Origin: Phoronis ovalis
Lineage: Eukaryota > Phoronida > Phoronidae
Reading direction: 5' to 3'
Assembly (NCBI GenBank): GCA_028565635.1
Contig: JAOXYB010038151.1
Location: 1-13,445, forward strand
Length of the DNA stretch: 13,445 nt
Below the pieces are notes generated by a model. The model did no database searches, was not told the DNA's origin, and saw nothing but the letters and a program-made list of their open reading frames with translations. Within the stretch, counting starts at the first letter, position 1, and each line of letters begins with the position of its first letter. The position numbers were made by a program, and so were the translations under genes. This document shows, one piece after another, positions 1-10,100 of the stretch.

Positions 1-262
1 CTTCGTGAATCCACCTTCAAATCGTCCAATCATCGCTTCGTCTTTCCCGAAATGGGCGCAACGTAACATGCACTCTCAGGGACAAACATGGCCACCAGTA
101 GGCCATGTTACAAGTAATCAGGGTCAAACTTATATCCGACCTGTGGATTGACCTGTACTTACCCTGTACCAAATACGAAGATGATCTGATGAAAGCTGAA
201 GCCGTTATAGCGAGACAAAAAGGTTACATACGCCGCCACATACCCTGCGACTATATGTCATA
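1..262. repeat. Dispersed repeat copy, truncated by the window edge
   Basis: Shares long stretches with 8528-8925, for example CTGTACTTACCCTGTACCAAATA and the opening TTCGTGAATCCAC. It carries a single copy of the core unit that is doubled in the other copy. Short ORFs across it are not conserved as protein. Family not recognised; no terminal inverted repeats or poly-A are seen. Confidence 0.75.
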
Positions 263-540
263 TTCACTATACACAGTGATGGGCATAAAAACATGGAAAT
301 GCAATTTTAGCTAATTAAAAAGTCAAAGAAAAGTATAGATATTTTTTCCTTTATGTCATGTTACCTGTACAGCTACCATTTTTGGTGAAATTGTTAAGAT
401 TTTGAAATGTAAAATGTACATTTGTATACTAGCGATGTTTTTTACATGCGAGAAACAAAAAATGTTTTGTCATTCTGCTATAAAATTTGCACAGAATACT
501 ATATATAACAATGAAATCTTGAATCTGCGCTGAAAGCTCG
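263..540. other. Non-coding, AT-rich
   Basis: No exon, RNA gene or clear repeat is visible. In the gene model this is intron downstream of exon 8. Confidence 0.5.
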
Positions 541-850
541 ACCAAATTCTTGCTTCCTTAGCAACTGACAAAACATGTGAGATCCCTACAAAATTGCACA
601 ACTCAGAACCTTGTATCTGCTAAATATCAATGAAATCCAGCTGGTCATTTGCACGAAACGGTTCCAGACACACTTCAAACATGGCCGACAGTCGTCCACA
701 TTAGATCTGATCTTTATCCCCTGTAGTACCTTGTGTATCCAATAAATATCAAAAGAAATCCATCCAGTCATTTTCATGAAACAACTGCGGACGGAAAGAT
801 GGACAGAACCCACATTATAAAGCCCCCCAGACTATGTCTGTTGGGGGCTA
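541..850. repeat. Dispersed repeat with internal duplication and terminal hairpin
   Basis: Two related units of about 55 bp, starting at 609 and 729 (CCTTGT...TAAATATCAA...GAAATCCA), repeat with a 120-bp period. The element includes ACATGGCCGACAGT, resembling a block in the repeat near 8760. It ends in a hairpin at 821-849, AGCCCCCCAGAC / GTCTGTTGGGGGCT, with a 3-base loop and a 2-base bulge. The layout resembles short non-autonomous elements of invertebrate genomes; class not assigned. Confidence 0.6.
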
Positions 851-860
851 AAAAACTTAC

Positions 861-1128
861 TGTCAAGATATTTTTCAGCATAATCACTTTCAGTGTAAAT
901 TTTTCCCTGTCTGGAAATGGCTGTTAGCAAACAGTCTAAGCAGACAGAGTCGACCAGTTTCAAGGATGCATGCTTGTTAACTTCTTTGAGTTCTCTTCTG
1001 CGTATTTTTGAATCATAATGGTCTAGAACTTCTATAGCAATGTCCTTAGCACCTCCTTTTATCACAGGTGTGACTAATTTATCATTGATTATATCTTCCA
1101 TCACAGCTTCCACAGTAACATCTTCTAC
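861..1128 (-). CDS. Coding exon 8, last exon in the window
   Basis: 268 bp, phase 0 to phase 1, residues 425-513. The acceptor is GTTTGTTTCTTTCCAG. The peptide runs VEDVTVEAVMEDIINDKLVT, then VIKGGAKDIAIEVLDHY, a basic KIRRRELKEVNK and a Cys-containing helix (LVDSVCLDCLLTAI), ending KYLD. The donor TTGACA|GTAAGT is perfect. If it is not spliced, translation continues SKFFSPQQT and stops at 832-834 inside a repeat hairpin, so a repeat-derived C-terminus is possible but less likely. No AATAAA-type signal is seen on this strand to the left. Confidence 0.85.
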
Positions 1129-4100
1129 CTGGAAAGAAACAAACACATCATCATCATCATCATGAATTCATTTATGTACAAATGTTTATGAAATATGTAA
1201 TAAAGCAAATGGCTTGCCAAATATACATCTGTTCATCCAATGAAATTTCGTTACTAACTAAATTTAAAATCTCACGTAATGTTGACAATTTAGAGTCTAT
1301 CAAAGGCCTTTAATTCCAGGAAATGCAGTGAAAAGTAGTATTTGTTCCAAATAACAGTTATTGAGAACTTTTTGAGAAGCTTATTAAGCCAAACTTCTTG
1401 AAAATTAAACTGCATGTTTGACCAAATGGTTTGTTAGAGACAATAACTACAATTCCAGCAACATCAACTTATATTATTTTATTAATAAAAGATAAAAAGG
1501 TTTTATGGTGGTTTTTCTTATAGTAAAAAATGAATACCGAATACTTTTATTCCTTTGTACATACCACACTGGGACCAATGTCCATTATAACATCTGTCAG
1601 CATATCATTATAAGCATCATATATGGCACTACGCTGCACGTAATCCGATGCTAAATCTTGAATGGTTTCTTTGACAACACTAACACAGCCCTCCTGTATA
1701 ATATCGTCTAGTACTTTCGTCATGGCATCACCAGCATAAACAAGCATTGATCGCTGATACCTGTAAAAAACAGTCTGTTACAAGAAAGTTCAAGAGTTCT
1801 AATTTTTAGTGCCATTGATTTTTTTATTTATTCAGTAAAAAGTACATTGAAACTGCGAACCCTACAAACGCGAGTAAATTATAAAAATATACTAAATATA
1901 CAAAATGGTCTTGATTTGATCGTCATATACTACGTAACTGCAAATGTCCTATAGACAAAAATGAGAAACTATGCTACAATAGTTGCCAATCTGGAACTTC
2001 CATTCTTTACTTCATATTATTTTTTCATAGTCATGGTAAAAATATTTAACTTTCAGCTATATTACATTAGATGTAGACATATCTTTACATGTAGGAGGAT
2101 CGATATAAAATTATTAAAAAATTCCACCTCTTTCTGAATTTTTAATATTGGTTTATTCAAATGAATTAAACAAATTTAAGAATCAATTAAAATAAGGTCT
2201 TAGCCATACTATTGTTAAATTTAAGATGCCGGAATGTGAGATAAACAATTCAGTAACTTTAGCTAAATAGCCAATAAAAACAGTTGTTAACAATCTTTCA
2301 TGTAATTTACAGCATACATTATCTTTATACTGAATAGATATATTTCTGTCCTCTAAGAGTTAAACATTAATAAGCAACATTCCAAGGTCAAAGGTCATGA
2401 CTAAGACTGATATTACAAGAGGTCCTGTGATTAAACTTACCCTGAATTTGATTCTCTCAGATCATTTGTTAGCACATCTAATTCTCTTTCCCTGTTTTTT
2501 GACTACAAAACATAAATGTCATCAACAAAACAATCCATTATTAATCACTGACATAAATTTCTCAGTTTCTTTCCTACGAGATACACAATAAAGTAGAAAT
2601 TAGAAGGGTTAAATTGCAGTATATGCTGTTAGAAATATGCAAATGAGGACCGTTATGAATTGTATAAGTTTTTGTCAAATTCAGGTAAAAATTTGTTTAT
2701 TTAACTTGGTTAGCATAACGAGAAACTATTTTGCCATGAATAAAAATATTACCGGTTATTATTATATATATTTTCATACATTTAAAAAAGATCATCAACA
2801 AATAAAATTAAATATGTTTTTAAAACAGTGAACAAAATCTGGTTTAAGGTAGTAATCTAAATGCTATGAAGACAATAATTAGTATCCTCTGTAGCTTAAC
2901 TGCAGTTCTTATCATGAAACTGACTGACTATGTTTTTGAAAATGGTAATAATTCATGTAACATGCCCGCGGCCACCAGCATGCAAAAATCAAGTGCAATA
3001 TAGCAGTGTCCATGAGCTATGTCCCTGTTATCGTGCAAAAATTTTGTTCAGTTGCAGCTTAGTTTTCATAGGTTCACAGCAAACGGTAGAAATAGTAACA
3101 TTAAAAATATTTTACGAAATATTTTTTTTAAAATGGTAACAATTAAAATCCATTCAATTATTGTGATCGTCTTTTCATAGAAACTCTACAACAACTATGC
3201 ACAGAAATAAATGACACATTTTGTAATTAAAAGTTAAGTATAATTATATAAACTACTAATTAAAATAAACTTTACCAAAATGTACTATCAAGTAAATATT
3301 GCATGCATTGATAATGCAAACCGTGCAGGTACCTGTGCATTATATAGTAACTATGTAATTACATCAGTCTGAATAAATCCAGCCTTTAGTGTTCTATACC
3401 TTCTCATGTAACATCTGGGCTATAATCCATTGCACAGTTGTTATAATTCTTAAATTTAGCATATTAAAGAGTAAATAAATAAGTCATTAAATTTTTTACC
3501 AATCATGGTTCAGCTTTTCTATCCATTTGGCTATGTGTGATTGCCCTATTTCACTAGCTGCATGCATATATAGTCTACCTCCCGGTGGGGCACATGGGTC
3601 AAATGCTGGGTCCACATGCACGAACGAAAAATCACGTGAAAAGGGTAATTTTTTTCAACCAAGCGCGTAGCGTGTTAAGGGTATATATTTAGCTAAATAT
3701 TGGCAAATAGGGTGTTGTTTTCAGCCCGAGTTACAGAAGCGTAAAAAGGGCCAGTGTTTTTCACCATCAGATGGGTAAAAAGTGTATAGTTTTCAGCCAT
3801 CAGATGAAAATCAGCCCGGCATAGATTGGTCAGAAATTACCCCAGGGGGGTGCAAGGAAAACCAAAAATTATCCCATGTAACAACATTTACCCTTCAGCT
3901 TCTGGGGCCCCTTGCCGGGCCAGGCTTAGAAAAATTAATAGCCTTACTCAACCCATTATATCATATACAATCAACTTCATTGCACATCTGTGCAGGATAT
4001 GCTGGCTTTACACATTCTATATAATGTTATTTAATTATGAGACAGTCCGAATTTATTTTTGGGCAGTTAGGTTCAGGTAATAATGAAATTTAGATTATAG

Positions 4101-7100
4101 AGTATTCATGCACTATGGATAATGATCGGGTCTCTTGTGATCCCGGATAGTAATTCATATTTGACGCGTTTCACCACAGTGGCTTCATCAGGTCAAATAA
4201 GTCTCCGTTTGGCTAGTTTGGAAGCAATTTCTCAGCAAGATCTCTAAAATCCCAAATAACTAACCATAAAAGTACGGTGAAATTTGATTTTTTCATTGAT
4301 TTATTCAAAAAGCTGCAATTCGTATATAAAAGAAGTTTGAAGTTATAAAAAGTGGCACAACGTGCCATGGCAAAAGAGTCCAAGAAGGCACCAGATTACA
4401 GGAAATCACATAAAATGTTCAAAAATTTTCTCAGGAGCATGCTCCCAGACCCCCTAGTTGCACCATGCGGGCACTTGCATGAATATCCCCTAACTCATTT
4501 TTGGAAGAAAGGGGTCATAGTTTTTGTGCATTATCTAAGGGGAGGTGTTACAATTTTTTGCGCAAGTCCTGGAGGGGGGGGTTGAATTTTTTTATGCACA
4601 ATGCTTCAATTTTAATTTCTGACCAGTCCCTAATACAGATTTTTTATTGTATTGAAAACTGCATGAAGTTGTTTTTTTGTTCTACTTTGAATAATGTATT
4701 CGTTTAACTTATGGAAGACATTATCTTCTCTGAAAGTTTATGTTTTTACTCCCAGTCTGTGAAAGGGCATAATTTTAGTTCAGGTCTGCCAAAGGGTATG
4801 ATTTTTACTAAGTGTAAGGTCTGCCAAAGGGTCACTTTTTAAACTTACAAGTCTTTCAAAGGGGTGCTTTTTTAGCAGCCTATATACACGCTTAGGGGCT
4901 TTTTTCAAACCTGTGTTTACGCATGTGGACCCACCCTTTACATAAGTGACCCCCGGGTCTACCTGTTGTTGCTTTTATTATACATTTGTAAGCTGCAATC
5001 TAATTGCTCAGAGAATTTGTCTGGCCTTTATATATAAATAAATGGGTTAATGTTCTTCCGCTTTTCAAAGATAATAATAGAAAATAGAAGCGGTAAAGCC
5101 CAGACGTTTGATAAAAAGATACGGAATACTAACAGATGGATTACTCAGACTGGTATTGCATAATGTACACAAAGACACACTGTGCAAAATGACACAAAAG
5201 ATTGCCCAACAGCAGATGATTTGCAAATATTATGAAGTGAAACTGGAATAATCAAAGATAAAAACAATAAATAAATATAATTAACAAAGTATAAATACTG
5301 GTCAAAATTAATAAATATATACTAGGCAAATATTCCCTTTTTAGAGGATTATATACATCTTTAAGGATTCTGGATGGTTTGTTTTAACAGCAGTGAATAG
5401 CAGAGCACCGTTTAAAATTAATGGCAGTAGCAAAGCACACACCACTCAATCAGTAATCTTCACAGGATGTTTCAACACTACTTTACACCAATTTATATGT
5501 TTGTCAAAAATACTCCCATCATGTGGAGAAAAATTGATTATGGAAAATAAATATGATTATCTGCACCTTAAAACAGCCTATGAAGAGTATTGCTGATGCT
5601 ATATAAAGCTTAAAATAAGGCTATGGTGTTAGCGCTATATCAAAGTGCCTATTTAGACCTTGAGGTCAAAAAAGTCATTTACATTTTGCAAGTTAAATGT
5701 TAGATTAAATCACAAATGTACAAAAAGTTTTGTATTATGCTATTACGATGATATTTAAAGATTTTCAAGAAGTAAAATGATATGAGAGTTCGTACGATAG
5801 GCATTGCAAAAATTTCAAAGTTTTGGGTGTGCATTTTTTAAAGTCACTTGTAAAAATGTACAGCAAAAATTGTAGAATTACAATTAAATGTTCAAAGTTC
5901 AAACCAAACGGTAGTGAATTCTAATGGCAAGTTCTAACAAATTCTACCAAATTCACAATTTAATTGCAATGAATGAAATGAAGGGAAAACAAATTAGTTT
6001 TGACATGATGTTTCCCACACAGCATAATTATGTATTATTAATAAAATTAAACTTAAAGATGAATTTAGCAGAAATGTCATATAGTTTTCTTGCAGACAAT
6101 TAAATGCTAAACGAGTTCTAACAAGTGTTAATGAATTCTAACGAGTTTGCCATTTTTGAATAACAATATACCTTGATTGTAATAAATGTGTTGCATCAAA
6201 ATAAAGCGTATAAATATTTATTATTAATATAAGAAATGAAGAAAAAAAAGTCATGCACCAAATGAAGAGGAATATAGGAATGAAGGTGATTTTGAAAATG
6301 AGGTCACTATTAGCAGTCCAAATGATGTTTTATGTACACTTCTAAAGTCTATATCTACACCAAATGTTTATTTCTTACGACAAAAAAGTGAAAACATTAC
6401 CATTCAAATTACCAACTTCTTGTCATTAGTGCCAATAGGCACTAAAAAATATAAGTGTTAGTACAAACCATGGTTTCATACTCAGACACCACATCAATGA
6501 GTATGTCAGGGATTAGCTCCTCATCAATGTAATCATTAATAAACTGATCAGTGAACTGGAGACCAAAGGCAAAATGATTTTGTAAATAAAGGCTAGGGTT
6601 GGCTAACTCTTGTGCCGACAAAGGTGGAGTGCGCTATTAAGAAAGTGAAATACGAAATTATTTTAAAACATTTATGATTACAGAATTATGAAAAATTAAA
6701 AGAACTTAAAGAATAAAATGTAAATGTTAACTTCAACTGCAGAACAATCGAGAAGAAAATCAACTAAAAATGAACAATACATTCCTAGGAAAGGTATTCA
6801 GTAGAATTTTATAATCCAAAACTTGTAAAAATTACTCAATAATATGAGATCACTTTAGGATGCTACTTTGAATACACTTCCTAAAATCATAAAGAACTTC
6901 AATTGTTTTGTTAACAAAAGCAGCAAAAATCAATTTTATTAAGAATATCAGCAAACTGACAGTACCACTACAAGCCACTGGCACAAAAAATCATCAAGAT
7001 AATTACTCAGTGATAAATAACTAAATTGAAAGACCAATTAAATACGATACAATTGAAAGTTTTGTTGTCACATTATGTAGAACTACATATTTGAATATTG

Positions 7101-10100
7101 GAGTTTACAAAATGTAGTTGTAACTAACAATATTACACCGAAGAGATTATAAAAGAAACCTTTATTTTCATAATTTAAAAAAAATTCTATAATCATGTAA
7201 TAAAAAAATAACCAGAAATGTCCGTGCCCCCCAAAAAATAATGTGACATCAATGAAATCAACTTGCCAAAAACTGAAAAAAATCAAACAACTATGTGCTT
7301 GCAAGAATATATAAAAAAAATTAACAAATCTCCATTCGGACCTGTCTAATTCTTATGACATTCTGTAGCATTGCTGGAATAAATGGTGAACTAGTTGAAT
7401 CAAGCATCATGCAAAACATTACATTGCTTAAACTTAGGTAAACTGAAAATGGAAGTAAATTAGATTTTCAAACATCTGCAGACAGAATGTAATTTTCTGT
7501 TAAATGTCATTCTAATTGCTTCATTAGTGAACAAAAAAACTGAATACCTTTTTTGGCTTATAATAACCATATGATGGGTCTTCAGGGGCAATATATGAGA
7601 ATTGCAAATCAGGTGTCTGCTCTGGGTAGTATCTCTCTCTCGGATTATAATCACTATCTTCAGGAATCCTGGTAAATTGTGGCCCATTCACATAACCATT
7701 AGTCCTGCTGGTATTTAGTAATCTATACACTTTACTTCTGCTGTCGAAAGGACTGGATTGATCTCTACGACTTCTATTTACGCTGCTCTTTTCCTGGTCA
7801 AACTGCACACTTTTTTCCTCCACTGTATATGTTGCTTCGTCCTTCTGACTGGGCAAACGTTTCGGTTTGTGCCGACGTCTTTTCTGTGGCAAATACGGTG
7901 CGGGGTAGTAGACAGGCATGGGTTGGCCTGGATAAGGTATTGGGGGAGGATACATGTATGGGTAATAACCCATAGCTTGAGGAACAGGAGGGTGGTAACC
8001 ATACTCTCCACCTTCACTGTCTCCAGAGTCTTCCCTTCCCCAATCATCACCAGCACTGTCTGGCCTATAAATCAAAATATGCTGTAATTACACTTGTCTG
8101 GGCCTAGAACATCTTGCCGAAAGACAACTTTCCAAACAATCTAGTGGCCAAAAGTCAACTCGCCGAAGTCAAGCACAATTCGTCAAATATGCACTTTTGG
8201 CAAGTTGCCTGTTATACAAAAATTTTTTTATGTGAATGCCATGTGATTAAAACATACGTATCGAACTTATCCTGTTCAGTGTTTTTTTTTAATATTTCAG
8301 TTGACAGAGTTTCCTATGGCATTTAAAAACAAAACACTGTAATGTCTTTTGCCCATCACATCTCCAGGATTACATCATTTGTGGTTTATAGTCTTGGTTT
8401 ATATCTGGGTAGTGCAATTTCTGAAGTAGTTCTGCTAAAGTACCAGATACAATAAATGTCAAAGATTTGAATCGACTTTGCAAGGTCATTTCAAAATGTC
8501 AACTAGCCTAATACGCCCACCAACTTATGGTCTTTGTGAATCCACTTTCGAATTGTCCAGTCAATGCTGTGTCTTGCTCAAAATGGGAGCAATGTAACAT
8601 GCATTCTTGAGAACCAACATGTCCACCAGTCGGCCATCTTGGAAATGATCCAGGTCAAAATTAGTCCAAATCTGTACTTTGACCTGTACTTACTCTGTAC
8701 CAAATATGAAGCTGATCGGATAAAAACTGAAGCTGTTGTTGTCATGTACAATCTCAATAACCAACATGGCCGCCAGTTGCCCATCTTGGGAAGTGAACCA
8801 GGTCAAAATTATTACCGACCTGTACTTTGACCTGTATTTACCCTGTACCAAATATGAACCTGATAGAATAAAAACTGAAGCAGTTATTATGAGTCAAAGA
8901 AAGTGCTATGCACAGCAAAAAAATGCCTTACCCATCAGAATTTATCTGAGGCGTAGCACAAACTCACTAAATCGAGACTACTTCCTTTCCCTACCTTTGA
9001 TACTAAGTAGCGAGTTTTCGAGATTGTGATGTGACCATGCATTAAAAACACATTTTTTGTGCAGAAATTACTAAAATCTTACCTGAAACAAATAAAAATA
9101 CCAAAAGTTTGTATGAGATATTATAATAAATATGCTATCAAATTTTTATACGGAAATGTACTTCATATTTCCGATATTTGAGTAAGATGAGTTATAACAA
9201 ATTGAATGCTTCAAAAACAAATCATATATTATGGGTGTTATGAAAATCATTCATGCAGAGATAAATGGTTGGGACCATTGATTATGCACCAATTCTTCAG
9301 GGTGCCATATTATCTTTTTTTTAATTTTATCTTTTTAAATAAATAATGTTTTAAACCATAAAAAACTGCTCAGTTATAATTATCAGTTAACAGACTAATA
9401 AACGCACGGTTGCTAAGATAATAATTTTCAGAAACAAATGCTGTACATATTATATAATGGTATCAGAACATTATAGTTTAACGTTCAACCACATCAGTTT
9501 GGTAAAGGAAGAACAGACTATAAATGAACAGTTTTAAAACTAGAATTTTATACAGTTAGGCGAGACCAAAAAAAAACTTGTTTAACGGGCTAGAAACTGC
9601 AAATCTCGGCTTTTATTATTTTTTTTAATTTATTTTATTGTGAAAAAATCAGAAAACACAAAAACCCAAATTCTCATGGTGTTGTCTAATTCAAAATATG
9701 TTTCTTTTAACACTAAAAAAAAGCCTCACCGACTCAGTTTTTAAGGGTTTTCTCCCATTAAACACTTTTTTTTAAATAATAATAAAAACCGACTGACCCA
9801 GTTATGGGGGCTTTTGCCTGACATATATTGCACTTTACTATAGTTGCACAATTAAGACTTGAAAATACTAACACTTTCATGAAACAGATACAAAGCTCTA
9901 GTATATGAAATGTAATTTTTTGTTAAATGGATTAATTTTACTCACCTTTCATAAGCATTCAGTTTCGGTATTACAGGTGGAACAACTCCATACCTGGCAC
10001 CCCTCAATTTACCCCGACGTAACTGATCATGTTCTGGAGGAGTGTCTAATCTATAATTAATATGAAAAGTTAATCAACTTTTTCATTTCAAAATTTATAT

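Larger units (their letters stand above)
3581..4957. mobile_element. 1.4-kb terminal-inverted-repeat element, non-autonomous
   Basis: Left end CCCGGTGGGGCAC and right end (reverse complement) CCCGGGGGTCAC are imperfect terminal inverted repeats. Both ends carry the exact 12-mer GGGTCCACATGC about 26 bases in (3608-3619 and 4921-4932, opposite strands). The element is flanked by the direct repeat TCTACCT at 3574-3580 and 4958-4964 (8 bp if the preceding G is counted), read as a target-site duplication. Near the ends are degenerate motifs built on AAAGGGT followed by T-runs. No transposase ORF is evident; short frames inside have no recognisable domain. Class II origin is inferred; the superfamily is not assigned. 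Confidence 0.75.
2503..6468 (-). other. Intron 5, hosting a terminal-inverted-repeat element
   Basis: About 4 kb, the largest intron. A 1.4-kb mobile element occupies 3581-4957. The flanks 2503-3570 and 4970-6468 are AT-rich; short open frames there have no coding character. A loose TTCTAAC-containing repeat occurs at 5912-5950 and 6110-6145. A further small exon divisible by three with phase 0 at both ends cannot be excluded. Confidence 0.65.
8065..9945 (-). other. Intron 3, repeat-rich
   Basis: 1,881 bp. Holds the degenerate short repeats at 8115-8175, the dispersed repeat at 8528-8925 and the hairpin repeat at 9719-9815. The remainder is AT-rich with no gene seen. Confidence 0.7.

Noticed and set aside
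1748-1760. Second acceptor AG seven bases inside exon 7, joining exon 5 directly
   Set aside because: It would fit phase 0 from exon 5, but the first AG has the better tract and the mini-exon at 2441-2502 fits it exactly in phase; possible only as a minor form.
2397-3139. Plus-strand ORFs of 64-69 residues
   Set aside because: AT-rich random frames without splice logic; the first is antisense to the mini-exon.
4352-4707. ORFs inside the inverted-repeat element as a transposase
   Set aside because: Short, Gly- and Phe-rich from G- and T-runs, with no DDE/D or zinc-finger pattern.
7758-8087. Plus-strand ORF of 109 residues and minus-strand ORF 7778-8056
   Set aside because: Shadows of exon 4, which has splice sites and phase support in a different frame.
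8564-9029. Overlapping plus- and minus-strand ORFs of 68-97 residues
   Set aside because: They lie in the dispersed repeat and arise from its doubled unit (similar peptides appear at 105-314); no independent coding evidence.
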